From: Euphorbia lathyris
Lineage: Eukaryota > Streptophyta > Magnoliopsida > Malpighiales > Euphorbiaceae
Length of the DNA stretch: 64,000 nt
NCBI RefSeq assembly: GCF_963576675.1
Contig: NC_088916.1
Coordinates: 6,897,001 to 6,961,000, forward strand
Reading direction: 5' to 3'
The notes under the pieces are model-generated. The model saw nothing but the letters and a program-made list of their open reading frames with translations. It did no database searches and was not told where the DNA came from. Made by a program: the position numbers and the translations under genes. How positions within the stretch are numbered: position 1 is the first letter of the stretch; the number at the start of each line of letters is the position of its first letter. Of this stretch, positions 32,828 through 44,204 are shown in pieces.

Positions 32828-34636
32828 TGATGCGTGTCACCTAGTAGTGTTTTCTACGACAAAATATATATTACGATGGTTGCGCTATGACTATGGATGT
32901 GGTCTTTCTAAGTGCTTTGTATCTACTAGATGTCACTACTTAGGGGCAAGTGTACCCCGTCGTATCAAGTAATAATCTAGTTAAGACCGGGTATCGAATC
33001 CACGGGATTTATAACTGCAAGTATTAAACGACTCAGTTTTATACGTTATTTAAGCGGTGAATACTTTGGGGTTGATGTGGTAACCAACTACAAACTATTC
33101 CTAACTACGTGTGAGGCGAATTTATGTAACGAAACTCTATGAAGCGAGATGGATGCGATAAGTTATAATTATGATAAATAATGACTTCTAATGTTTATAC
33201 GGTTAATGGTTTGCTCTTGCAAAGACGACTACGTGTAGAGTAACCGACCCGTGAAGTACTTAGACTACGTGGTTCCTAGTCAAGGCGTGTCTAATGCTTG
33301 GGACCAGAAATTAGGGCCCGTAAGTTCTGTGGCTTGTCAATTCCTACGGTTTCCGGTTTGTCACTTCCGGTAAGGCAACACCTATATGAATCCCTAAAAA
33401 TAGCCCGAATGGCGTCGGTAGTCGCGTTCTCCTACACAATAATCAATTATAAATATCAAAACAAGTAACAAACATCAACACATATATAGAAAAGAAGATT
33501 ATGAATCATAAATTATAAATATGGAAAGTGTAAATATGGATTACAAACAAGCCTAGTACATAGGATGAGATCAAGCTAATTAGCAAGTGTAAAGGGAAGA
33601 ATCCACCCTCGGAACTAGCTAACCGGACTCAAAAGCCGTCTCTAAGGACTTGAATGGTGGAGCTCTCGATCTTGGTGTGCGGAGATGGAGAGGGACTTTG
33701 ATGGAATGCCGGGAGCAACGAACAAGCTCTCGAGATGGAAGAGTTTTATTACACAAAGCCTAAAAACACAAATCTAAACTAAAACAAGTATAGTTTGCTC
33801 TCTAATATATCGGTGTGTCTGTTGTGGATCAAGAGCTGCCTATTTATACACATCAAGCTAGGGCAAAATTGTAATTTTGCAAGGTACAAGCATGGAGCAA
33901 CATTATTTGTGCAGAAATCCCATAATACGCCCCGCGTATGGTGTGGTACGCCTTGCGTAAATGCCCATTCCGTCAGAAATCTTCTGCATGTGGACCAATT
34001 TCATGTCTTATTGTCTCAAACACGTCCCGCGTAGGCTGGGATGCGCGTGGCATGTTTGAGGCTCTGATCTTTTATTGCTTCATTTGGTCTCTATACGCCG
34101 TGCGTAGCTTGAAGTACGCCCCGCGTAAATGAGTCTCTGGACTTTTTTTCATTGAAGAACTCCCTTACACGCCTCGCGTGTAAGGTGGTACACCATGCGT
34201 ATAGATCGTTGACTTAGGGAGACCATGCAGTCTGACTTTTCAGGATTAGGCCAATCATTTCCGACATGTGTCATACGCCTTGCGTGAGATGGCATACGCC
34301 TCGCGTATGCTGAGTCAATTCTACGTGGTGTCCGCGGATAAGGCAATTATGTCTGACACCATGTTTCACACCCCGCGTATGGGATGATACGCCCCGCGTA
34401 TAGGTATGGATTTTGCTTCTTCCTTGTACCTGAAATACACTTCTTGAGGGCCGAGTTAGCTTGACGTTTTTATTTCTTAAACTAATCAAAAACAAGGAAA
34501 TTAACCGAAAGTACGGGGTTTATTATTATTTCGTTATTTTATTCAAAACACTCTATTTTTGTAATTAAACTTATTTATTTCTTCTAAAACTAACCCGTAA
34601 ATCATGCTAAAAGATAGGGGTAAAATACCCCTATCA
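32828..34636 (-). mobile_element. 1.8-kb LTR-like insertion (probable solo LTR) in the copia 5' LTR
   Basis: Starts tgatgcg and ends cctatca (TG...CA) and is flanked by CTTAT at 32823-32827 and 34637-34641. The uninterrupted sequence is preserved in the copia 3' LTR. Features at both ends (tagtgtcactacttagggg-like text with caagtgtaccccgtcg; ggggtaaaataccccta) are typical of long plant gypsy LTRs, most likely read on the minus strand. There is no gag-pol, so a solo LTR is the simplest view. It carries an unusual array of paired 13-bp dyads at 33926-34400. Confidence 0.75.
33926..34400. repeat. Array of six paired 13-bp dyads, 21-bp spacing
   Basis: The 13-mer consensus is TACGCCNNGCGTA, itself an interrupted palindrome. 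It occurs in pairs at 33926/33947, 34021/34042 (second half degenerate), 34094/34115, 34168/34189, 34274/34295 and 34367/34388, always 21 bp start to start (13 + 8 + 13). Successive pairs are 73-106 bp apart. Some halves read CACGCC or CACACC at the left edge. Confidence 0.9.
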
Positions 34637-34899
34637 CTTATGGCTTTTGCCTTCGGTGTGAAATAGCTCTTTATTGGTTTTAAAGCTCTTTTCTATCCTA
34701 CATCGGATTGAAATGAAAAGATAAAGGGGTTTATATTGTCTTGGACCTTATGAGCCTTTAAATTGTGTTTAGTAGGTTTTGGCAAATATACCACACACGC
34801 TCACTCGTTCACGTGATGCCGGCCCGTCCCGACCAGGCCTGAGTTTTATCTTTTCTCATAATTAATTTACCCTTTTGACTACTTCCTCAACTTATTTAA

Positions 34900-36615
34900 G
34901 AGAAGATTACAAAACTAGGTCAAATGGGAGGCCCATTTATATATTTAACCCATTTACTCAACCTACTACATATCTAGACTGATTTTGTGTGACTTTCCCA
35001 TAATACCCTCAATATTTACGCGCGTCTGTCTCCCTCCCGTCTGACTTTGCAAATTCGACCATATGCGAAGCCTGCGAAGCTAATGTTTGGATTTACTTAA
35101 TGAATTTAGTTCGCATATGCGAAGGTTGTGAAGCTGAAGTTTGTTTTTCTTGATGAATTTAGTTCGCATATGCGAAGGCTGGATATGTTTTGAAGCTAAT
35201 TCGCGAAGTGGTATATAACAAAAAATGGCAAACAACAATGGATTCTAACATTAAAATCATAACATTATCAAAATTTACAACAAGATTGCCATAATAAACT
35301 CCTAACAAATCGCTTCAAAGTGAACCTAACTAATCCGGTACCAATTTTGAAGCGGATGAGTAATCTTGGTGTGCACCATGTGACACATCCATCCCAAAAG
35401 GTCTGGACTTCCATTTCTCATCCCAAGAGGTCTGGACTTCCAGACCTTTTGGGATGGACGTGTCCCACGGTGCACACCAAGATTACTCATCCGATTTAAA
35501 ATTGGTACCGGATTAGTTAGGTTCACTTTGAAGATTGGCACCATGGGATGGACGTGTCCCATGGTGCACCCCAAGATTGACACAACCTCTCCTAACCAAC
35601 CATTTTAGGAGTGAATGTGTCAATCTTGAGGGAAGTTAATCCTTATACAGGAAGGAAAATCATCTCCCCTGCAGCCCAGTACGTCGCCTTCCAGAAAGGG
35701 ATGTTACGTATTCAACCACCTTCAGAAAAAATTAATCGTGTTAGGCAGGGAAAAAGACGATTTTGGCTTCGCGAAATGAAGATTAAAGAAGCATGCGAAT
35801 GTAAATGTGCAGGGAAAGAGGTGATTTTGCTTCGCTAATCGGTTTTTTCGTGAAGTCTACGAGGTCTGAAACGTGACTATCTACGTCGCATATCGATGCT
35901 TCCGCGAAGTCTGCGAGGTCAGAAACGTGAGGATCTATTCGCAGACTTCGCGAATTAATCGATTCGCGAGGTAGATCCATACATTTCAGACTCTTTCTCT
36001 TCGCATATCTTCGCGAAATCATCGATTAACGAAGTAGATCGTCACTTTCCAGGCTCGTTCTCTTTGCAAAGCTTCACAAAACCATCGATTCACGAAGTGT
36101 ATTTATGAAAAAACGCAGAAAAAGCAACAAATACTTACATTTTTTGCCCCTTTCACCCCCAAAAGTGACAATAACAATATGATAACATGGGAAGAACGAA
36201 GGAAATAACATAGAAAAACCATTTCTTTGATGGTAACAAGAAGAAAGAAACCAAGCAACGAACAGGGAGATGAAAAACCATGGCTTCGTTTTCTAGGGTT
36301 AGGAAGTTGCAGAATCAAGAGATGAAGAGAGGAAAAAGAGAAATTCATTTTGATTTTGATGAAATGGTGCAGATTTCGTGCAATTTAAAGGAAGAAAGAA
36401 AGATCAAAAGTCTTCAAATCATTAATGCAGGAGCAACTTTTCGTGTAACCAAGGAGATAGGGGGAGCGGGCGGCCGTTCGCGATGTGTGGGAAGTGGGAA
36501 GGTTAGGGGTATTATGGGAAAGTCACACAAAATCAGTCTAGATATGTAGTAGGTTGAGTAAATGGGTTAAATATGTAAATGGGCTTCCCATTTAACCCAG
36601 TTTTGTAATTTTCCC
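34900..36615. mobile_element. Mutator-like non-autonomous element (MULE), 1716 bp
   Basis: Flanked by a perfect 9-bp duplication cttatttaa (34891-34899 and 36616-36624), with the empty site preserved in the copia 3' LTR. Terminal inverted repeats of more than 100 bp: gagaagattacaaaactagg on the left and the inverse of agttttgtaattttccc on the right, continuing through tgggaaagtcacacaaaatc. The interior has a 95-bp-arm hairpin (35313-35533), repeated ttcgcatatgcgaag words and small frames (35611-35838, 36280-36549) with no recognisable domain. No transposase was found. Confidence 0.85.
35313..35533. repeat. 95-bp inverted repeat inside the MULE
   Basis: The arms 35313-35407 and 35439-35533 are inverted repeats with about six mismatches (for example cctaactaatccggtaccaa against its inverse). 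The 31-nt spacer repeats part of the arm. A further inverse of the arm's gtgcaccatgggacacgtcc-type text follows at about 35541-35570. Confidence 0.85.
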
Positions 36616-36624
36616 CTTATTTAA

Positions 36625-36969
36625 TTTTGCCTAACAAAATCAGAATGATTTAGTGAGAGATTTTTCCTCCTATTCTTTCTCCACAAATATTATAAATCTG
36701 ATTTTTTGATCTTGAAGAGAGACACCGTTTTTCCTATCCTTCTACTTCTTCTCTCAATCACTTTTCTGGGCAATTAAAACTTATTTGTTGTTCCACTGAT
36801 TTGAACTTTGAGTGCACAAGTTTCAAACTCTTCTGTGTTAACCTTAGGGAGCGAACGGACTATCAGATTGCACCTCCGTCTGCCAAAATCGCTTTCAAGG
36901 CAGTGGTATTAGCCACGACACAGCTCGATTTCTGATAAGTTTTTCTGTAACCTAAATTTCTTTCCTACA
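36625..36969 (+). mobile_element. Right part of the copia 5' LTR
   Basis: Matches the 3' LTR (40941-41289) closely through ttttgcctaacaaa, tttctccacaaatattataa and ctgtaacctaaatttctttc. The left parts of the same LTR are at 32811-32827 and 34637-34899. Confidence 0.9.
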
Positions 36970-37079
36970 ATTTGAAAGCAAATTTCTTTTCTTCTAATTA
37001 TGTCTACTAGTGAAAATCAAATCTCTGATTTTAGAGTTAATTTTTTTATTCCGCTGTGATTAATTTTTCTTCTTGACAG

Positions 37080-37242
37080 ACAAGATTGGTTCAAGTTAAG
37101 CGACTGTCAAATCTAGCAACTGAGAGAGATTCACGAGTTCTTCTCTTTCTCTGGCCAAATCGAACGTATTGGGTGGGGGCCCAAGACTGCAATCGTTACA
37201 TTTCAAGATCCTAAGGCACTTGAAATTGCATTACTTTTATCT
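37080..37242 (+). pseudogene. Captured exon of an RRM gene similar to the BPA1-like (binding partner of ACD11) family
   Basis: Preceded by a good 3' splice site (ttcttcttgacag) and followed by a 5' splice-like gtatgt. The translation LVQVKRLSNLATER, then in a shifted frame IHEFFSFSGQIERI and KTAIVTFQDPKALEIALLLS, matches the start of the RNA-recognition domain of BPA1-like proteins. The frame shift sits in a GA-repeat, and the RNP-like middle is altered. No other exon of that gene was recognised in the element. Because an intron-like boundary is present on each side, the capture was probably at DNA level or from unspliced RNA. Confidence 0.6.
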
Positions 37243-38950
37243 GTATGTACTGGTCAGTTGTTTACACCTATGAATTTTATTTTCCCATAATTTATTTTAT
37301 ATGGTTTCAATATTATCAGGAGTTAATTTGGATTTTCATTACTTGGTTGAGCTTGGTTATTGATAGAGTTAAAAACAGGGCATGTTAAATGTGGGTGGTT
37401 CAACATTTTGTAACCCGAATTGGTTGGTGCTGCTTTCATAATTTTGCACTGCCTTTTTCCAAATCTACTCTACATAAGGTGAAGAGCATCATTCTTAGGT
37501 GGACTAGTGTGTTACAAAATACCTCTAAGACTCTAAGCATCCAACTGAGTCTTTCGAGTTCTGGATAATAAGTAGGCTTTCAATTTCAGAATTAAATATT
37601 AATGGCCATTAGTGGGAATTAGAAATGTGTAGTTGTTGAAAATAAGTATCTGACAGTGTTTTGAACATATAAATGGTTATTTGATGCAGACCTCTGTGTT
37701 ATGTTATAATGTAATAATAGGAATTTTTGTTATCTTGTTTAACTTTCCTTTTCATAGTGTGTTTTTGTTTTGCTAAGCTGTCAATGTCCTTAAAACTATA
37801 AATCCAAAAAAAAAAAGGACTTGAATTGTGAATGGGGCCTTGGCTGCCATTTATATCAAAATGAGACAATGGCAGATCTTTTATGGATTAAAGCTTGTTT
37901 GCTGCTTTCATATATTGTGTTTCTGATCTTCAGTTGTATTGAGTGAGTATTGACTATGGGTGGGAATTAGTGGATGTCATTTTCATCCATCAATTCCACT
38001 CTCTTATCTCGTTATCTCTAGAAAACAAAGAGGTAGAGATTAATATGAAATGTAATCTGATCCTTATAACTTAAAAGGAAACAAAGGTGGAGAAAATTAG
38101 CCTCTTTACAGCTCTTTTGGACCAGCCAAGGTAAGCATGATGCTCACCTTTCACCTTCATCTTTGGTTACTTCATATTTTTTATTTAGGATTAAAGCATT
38201 ATTTGGCTTCTTATCCGTCCAAGATGTTGGTTTTGTCCCTTGACCTATCAGTTGAGAATATTTGTCTCAGGGTGGTTAGCGAAATTTTTGAGACAATGCT
38301 TATGTTAGTTGAAACTTTGCCCAAATTAAGTGGTCTATTTTCTACGTGGGTTATTTTAGGGCTTTATTGGTTCATAGCATACTTGTAAATATTGCTTCTT
38401 TTGAACATTGAAAAAAATCTGTGTTCAATGTGCCAAATTTGAGTTCAAATTGTTTATGGATTAGTTGGCTCTTCTGTGCATTGTAACTTATTGTGGCATT
38501 TCCAATCTTAATTTTGCATGAGATGTATCTATTCACTATTTTATGTGTCTAATAATTTAAAAATACAAAAAACTTTGTTTTGATGTTCTTTGTGCTTGTT
38601 GTCGACCTACTCCCTAGTTTTCAATTAGAATTTGGAGGAGATTGCATAGAAACAGGTTAAAAGCCAATTTCCCCTTCAATAATTAGTTGGTGGTCAAATT
38701 TGGCCCAACATGAACTTTTTCATCTCAATTTGGGTAGAAACTTGTATTTCTCAGCTCAAAATGATATTTTGGAGCTAACAATTCTTGCAATCACAACTTT
38801 TGACAGAATATAAAAGGGATTTTTTTTGTGGAAGTTCTGAGGAAGTTCTTCTCCTTGCTGATTGCTTTTTTATGGAAGTTGCCATGTTGAAATGAAATTG
38901 CTTTCACATATATATATATGCTTAGGCAAGAATAAGGTGGTTTGCAAAAG

Positions 38951-39015
<65 letters not shown>

Positions 39016-39590
39016 CTGAGTCCTGTATTTGTAGTTGGTATGCCATTTGTCAGAGACTTTGTCCCCTCCACAATTTCTGTACTTGCATCAGACTATATTA
39101 ATTTGTGATACCAAATTCATTGCCCTGCATCACCTGAACCCATATGGGTGCTGAAACAGTGACTTCATGGTTGATAAATGAAGCATCAACCTTTTCTAAT
39201 CACCTGCTATTACCAGTTGGAAATTTAAAATGTTTACCTGGAAGATCAAATCATGGGATTGGTGGCTAGTATTTCTTAATTGCAGTAAATTGATGTTGGG
39301 CCGCCACATAAATGATTGAGTCCAGAGATTGTTCAAGGAAACTTCAATTATTTATATGAATGCAGATTCAACTATTGATTCTATTTAAACATGTTTAGAA
39401 AGTGACAATTATGTGGTTTTACATTAGTTTATGATAATCAGAGATGGTCTTTTCCTTTTCTCCATCTTAGTAACTTGAGGATAATTATGTTTCATCCTCA
39501 CTCATTTCTTTTCGCTTCTGAGTCTAGATATTGTGATCATATCACATATGGGGATTTTTTCTTAGCTCTCCAGCCCAGTTCTCAAAATTT
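37243..39590. other. Copia internal region without recognised coding sequence; intron-like text
   Basis: T-rich sequence resembling plant introns rather than decayed gag-pol. It includes a (TA)n run at 38967-39012 preceded by a poly-A. The frames at 38137-38388 and 38862-39101 carry no motif. It may be intronic DNA captured with the RRM exon. Confidence 0.45.
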
Positions 39591-39599
39591 ATAGGCTGG

Positions 39600-40192
39600 T
39601 TGGATTGCCCTCCAGCGGGTCAGGAAATATATGGTATTATTCCTTCCAAAGTTCCCCTTAGTGAAGCCTACCATGACTATATTCCTCCTGGAGGAAGATA
39701 CTCCTTTAAACAAGTGATTCATCAACAGAGAGTATTACAAAGAAAGGTGATGGTGTTGTGTCTCGGAAATCGTCCAAGCAAACATGTATTGCTCGCTCAA
39801 CCATGGAATCTGAATTTATAGCCCTTGAGTTGGCTAGTCAAGAAGCAGAATGGTTGAGGCTCTGTTAGCCGATATCCCATTGTGGGGGAATTCTTTTATG
39901 CATGTCTCAATGCAAAAAATAGTGTCTATAATGGAAAGAGGAGACATAACGCATTAGACACGGTATAATGAAATAACTCTTGAAGAATAGGGTATTTGCC
40001 TTAGATTATGTGAGATCTGAAAAGAATCTGGCAGATATTTTTACTAAAGGGTTACCGAGAAGAGTTGTTCTTGAATCATCGAGGGAAATGGGACTAAAGC
40101 CCATTGATCAAAGGAAATATGGTGGACACCACTCGTGGTCAAACGAAACCATGTTATCCTTTGTGTGCACTATATTTCTCCCATTCCTATGA
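39600..40192 (+). pseudogene. Remnant of copia RNase H
   Basis: About 39740-39850 reads, with frame changes, [20 protein letters not shown] and EAEWLR, the usual copia RNase H block around its second acidic residue. The frame 39980-40192 holds the C-terminal block FALDYVRSEKNLADIFTKGL followed by EMGLKP. Both are typical of copia Pol ends. The catalytic DSDWAG-type block and all upstream Pol domains are absent, so this is a decayed tail of the element. Confidence 0.75.
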
Positions 40193-40665
40193 TGTATAAT
40201 AGTGCGTGTGTAATCCATAACCTGTAATGTGGTGGTTCATTCTAATGGACTTGATGGATGTTCTCTGAAGGATGAGTTATGAGAAACTCTTAATGATCTC
40301 ATGTTGAGATCACCTACTTGAGTGTGAAGGTGGGTCGCCTTCTATGAAAGACTTGGGCTGTGTTTCTAGAGCACTCATGAGACCCAAGGTGTGCGCATGG
40401 CCATCAAAAGCGTTGTATTCTTTTATCGCGGAACAACAAAGTTTTTTTAAGGTTTTTACGTGATGTGGGGGTCTCAAATGAAGTTTTAGAAGTTCAAGAA
40501 CAATTCACTTCTAAAGCGTCAGTTGTTGCCTCATCTCACTACGTATCAATTCAATCGAAAGACATTGATACTTAAGTTTTCAAAACCTTATTTTGTTTTA
40601 ATGCCCAGAAAATATCTTCCTTATTCTTATCTAAAATGTTTTCTATAAAGCCATTTGTGGGGGAT

Positions 40666-41289
40666 TGTTGGAAATGGCTTATGGCTTTTGCCTTCGCTGT
40701 GAAATAGCTCTTTATTGGTTTTAAAGCTCTTTTCTATCCTACATCGGATTGAAATGAAAGGATAAAGGGGTTTATATTGTCTTGGACCTTATGAGCCTTT
40801 AAATTGTGTTTAGTAGGTTTTGGCAAATATACCACACACGCTCACTCGTTCACGTGACGCCGGCCCGTCTCGACCGGGCCCGAGTTTTATCTTTTCTCAT
40901 AATTAATTTACCCTTTTGACTACTTCCTCAACTTATTTAATTTTGCCTAACAAACAAAATCAGAATGATTTAGTCAGAGATTTTTCCTCCTATTCTTTCT
41001 CCACAAATATTATAAATCTGATTTTTTGATCTCGAAGAGAGACACCATTTTTCCTATCCTTCTACTTCTTCTCTCAATCACTTTTCTGGGCAATTAAAAC
41101 TTATTTGCTGTTCCACTGATTTGAACTTTGAGTGCACAAGTTTCAAACCCTTATGTATTAACCTTGGGGAGTGAACGGACTATCAGATTGCACATCCGTC
41201 TGCCGAAATCGCTTTTAAGACAGTGGTACTAGCCACGACACAGCTCGATTTCTGATAAGTTTTTCTGTAACCTAAATTTCTTTCCTACA
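40666..41289 (+). mobile_element. Copia 3' LTR (624 bp), uninterrupted
   Basis: Begins tgttggaaatggc directly after gtgggggat (polypurine tract) and ends tttcctaca before the target duplication CTCTT. It preserves both empty sites of the insertions in the 5' LTR (atggcttatggc and caacttatttaattttgcc). Confidence 0.92.
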
Positions 41290-41294
41290 CTCTT

Positions 41295-42174
41295 TTCCGT
41301 TGCATGTAGGAGACATCACGCTTCTAAGTCTTGATAGAGGCAGTCTGACGGTTTGCACAAATGAGGTAAAGATTCCAAGTTGACCAGGGGACAAGCCGTC
41401 TGCTCCTTGTACTTCTTTCCTTATATGGTGATGCATTGTCAATGGTCCAGAGTCAATGTTGATATTGTATTCTATGCCTTGATCTCTATCTTCCGAAGCA
41501 AGTATTCCTTAGGGCATGGGCTTTGCTTCTGGATCCTTCGAGTTGTTGGGCTGAATTTGGTATTTGGGCCTTTGATCCAACTTTAAGGCCTTTGTATATT
41601 TTCCTTTATTTATTTCATTTAATCAAATATACACTTAACAAACACATTAGTCCAAATAAATCAACAATTAAATATAATGTTTGAACTAACCATGGGTATA
41701 TTAATTTCTTTTAATATTTTTGTCATAATCAAAATTAGTGTAGAAATTGTGTTTCAACACGGATGAGGGGACAAATATTCTTGGCCTCAATTGAAACGGT
41801 GGAGTCATATATTTTCTAACTCCACGCCTCTCATGTTGTCAGACGTAATACCTCCGCCAATATAATTGGTAGAATTAAAAATTTCATCTTAAACCTAGAA
41901 AAAAAATTTGATTCTTACTTTACCATCATATCAAACACAATAAAGCACTCAATAATTTATTAGAATCTTAATAAAAAAAATGTATGTGCCTTAAAAAAAC
42001 TCATTACAATACTTTTTATACTAAATTTTTTCATATATTTTATTATTAACATTCCATCTAAACAAAATTTAGTGTGATTTGTAACTAATTAAACTAATAC
42101 ATCTAGTCTTCTTCTACTTATTATAGAGAATCTCCTCCTCCTCCTCCTCATTCTTCTTCTTCTTCTTTTTCGTC
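41295..42174. other. Right flank of the copia element and 3' flank of the transporter relic
   Basis: The left part continues the sequence interrupted by the copia element and looks LTR-like (gttgggctgaatttggtatt), unclassified. The right part is AT-rich, with (CTC)n and (TTC)n runs at 42129-42166 just beyond the transporter stop codon. No gene. Confidence 0.45.
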
Positions 42175-43613
42175 CTATTTCACAACTTCTTGTCGTGGAT
42201 GATCATGTTCAAAAAGGGTTTCCTTATTTTGTACACAAACATAGTAATATCCGATTGCGAGATAAAACACAAGATTTGCAACTGATAGATACATAAGCAT
42301 ATTAAAATACCTATCGAGTCGACTGGTGTCAGCAGTGTGCCCAAACCAACCGCGAAAAATAAAAACACATCCTATGCTCACCACTTTCCCAATCCCTAAC
42401 ATCAATTGATTGATAGGAGTTTGAAATCTTGCCATTGATTCATCCACAAGAATATAAAACAACTCACTTAGGCCATCTTCTGAAAGTCCTTCCATTAATC
42501 CTAATAAGATAAACTGAGGAGCTAACCATAAAATGCTCATAGGATCCCCATGTATATTTACTATATGCAATCTAGCATGCTCACTCCAGGAAGCTATCTT
42601 GCAACAGACTATAGAGACAACAATTCCCGCACCGACTCGAATAAGCCCACCCTTTAATTTCCATGTTTCATTTCTATGACAGTATCTTGAAAGAATTAAA
42701 TTGGCAAGATATGAAGTACCCCATGAGACAACCGATCCCATGATAAAAAAAGAATTGACAGGAACCTCAATGATATCTCCAATGGATTCATTGAGGCCAT
42801 CACTTTGTACAACGAAGAAAGTGTTGCCTGCTGCTGTCATTATACCATATAAAATGAATGAAATCCATAAAGGTACCAGTCTTAGAAGACTCTTGGTTTG
42901 CCTCACTTCTTCCACTGAGAAGAGGTCTTCATCATCTTTGCTAGGAGAAGCTTGTTCCACAATGGCTGCTTTATCTATGCACCTGTTCACACATCGATGG
43001 AGGAAAAAACTTTAAAAACTAGTATTTCTAAATCTCTCCCCTTAATAAGCTTATGTGTTAAATGGTTTCTTGACATCGACAAATAGCTAATAGACATATA
43101 ATTTGTCAATATAAAGAAAGAAAGTTACCTAAGAAATGGATCACAAGGAAAAAGTGGTAGTTCATTTCTTTGGTTGAGGAAATAACCAGAAGGTGTACGA
43201 GGATAAGCAAAGTTGCGTTTGTTGAATGCTGCCTTGACAACATTGTAGAGAATATGTAAGGGGTTTCCTGTGAGTGGAGTGTAGTTGTAAGGGCAAAATA
43301 CTCCAGCTAAGAACATAAGATAAGTAGCTCCCATCACTGATGCACTAATCAAGAAGGTGTATTTCCATGTCTGACCAACCAAGTAAAATATAGAGATGGA
43401 AGCTCCTATTAACTTAAACACACTCCACCAAAATGCAGTACGATCATACACTTGTTTATCATCCTTTCCAGATAGTTGATCTCTAAAATTTTTTTTGAAA
43501 GGTGCACCTTTTCCTGCTTTACCAAATGATATCAGTAACAGTGCCACATAAAATATTGGAACTTTAATCTCTGAAGGGAACACCCATGTTGAAAGCCATA
43601 GCAACACCAATCC
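42175..43613 (-). pseudogene. NRT1/PTR (NPF) transporter, last two exons only
   Basis: Exon 43613-43129 and last exon 42982-42175 join across a 146-bp intron (GT at 43128-43127, AG at 42984-42983), keeping the frame. The product resembles plant NPF proteins, probably the NPF5 group: GKAGKGAPFKKNFRDQL, FWWSVFKLIGASISIFYLV, CIDKAAIVEQ, LLRLVPLWISFILYGIMTA, FILLGLMEGLSEDGLSELFY and a final helix near FYLAIGYYY. About seven or eight predicted membrane helices remain. The first exon or exons with the N-terminal helices and the ExxER motif are not found upstream, where a gypsy fragment and a copia element lie instead. No internal stop is present, so loss of the 5' end may be recent or those exons may lie outside the window. 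Confidence 0.8.
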
Positions 43614-43842
43614 CTACAATCAAAATTCCAATTCTTATAGAAAATCCTCAAACTTCAGCATATATAATACTTGCAATAAATAAATAAAAGAATATATGGC
43701 TATTAGGGTATCAACATATATAATATGGCTAATTCAAAACAAAACACCATGCCTATAGAACCCTATATCATCTCCACTTAAAGTAAAATGTACCCTTAAG
43801 GGACTACGTGGATATATTTAACAAGACTTACACTCTCTTGAG
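43614..43842. other. Intron-side DNA and edge of a gypsy fragment
   Basis: Starts at the acceptor side of the upstream transporter intron. From about 43800 it reads in frame with the gypsy protease fragment beyond the copia element. No other feature. Confidence 0.45.
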
Positions 43843-43847
43843 GAGAG

Positions 43848-43963
43848 TGTTGATTAATGTAGCTCTTCAAGTATTGTAGTGTAAAAGTTGAAGCTTGACT
43901 CTACCAAGAAAGTAAGACTCAATAGAATGAAACTTCTCTTAATCATTCATTTTGAAGGAGTCT

Positions 43964-44006
<43 letters not shown>

Positions 44007-44204
44007 GTTTAGAGTGTTCTAGATACTTGCTTATAGTTGTATTACCCTAGAGGATTCTAGATACATTTATTTATAACTATACAAATCTCATAATATCTAG
44101 ACTCTTCTACATTCTTCTTAACTTTAAGACTAACCAAAAATTACAACAAATAGACTACAAAAAAAAAACAAAATTATCTAGGAAAAATCTCACTTTTGCT
44201 GTCA
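43848..44204 (-). mobile_element. 3' LTR of the second copia element
   Basis: 357 bp, bounded by TG...CA. Contains a (TA)n run at about 43968-44001. Preceded on the minus strand by the polypurine-rich aagcaggag. Confidence 0.9.

Larger units (their letters stand above)
32811..41289 (+). mobile_element. Ty1/copia-type LTR element with two later insertions in its 5' LTR
   Basis: Bounded by matching LTRs and a 5-bp target duplication CTCTT at 32806-32810 and 41290-41294. LTRs start tgttggaaatggcttatggc and end tttctttcctaca. Plus orientation is shown by the polypurine tract gtgggggat just before the 3' LTR and by a copia RNase H tail upstream of it. The 5' LTR is split by two insertions (32828-34636 and 34900-36615). 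The internal region (36970-40665) has lost most of gag-pol and holds a captured host-gene piece. No clean primer-binding site is visible after the 5' LTR. Confidence 0.88.

Noticed and set aside
33926..34400. Dyad pairs as site-specific recombination sites (34-bp, loxP-like shape)
   Set aside because: The halves are palindromic themselves, the spacers are not conserved and no recombinase gene is present. The array is kept only as an unexplained structure.
33926..34400. CRISPR array
   Set aside because: The repeats are short, paired and degenerate, the spacing is irregular between pairs, and the window is plant nuclear DNA with no cas genes.
33795..34495. Frames across the dyad array (33795-34034, 34149-34346, 34271-34495)
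   Set aside because: They arise from the GC-rich repeats within the LTR-like insertion and have no domain or coding context.
36904..36916. tggtattagccac as the copia primer-binding site
   Set aside because: The same phrase is present in the 3' LTR, and the target duplications place the LTR end ~60 bp downstream, so it lies inside the LTR.
38137..38388. 83-codon hydrophobic frame in the copia interior
   Set aside because: T-rich intron-like DNA gives leucine/phenylalanine-rich frames by chance. No domain or gene context.
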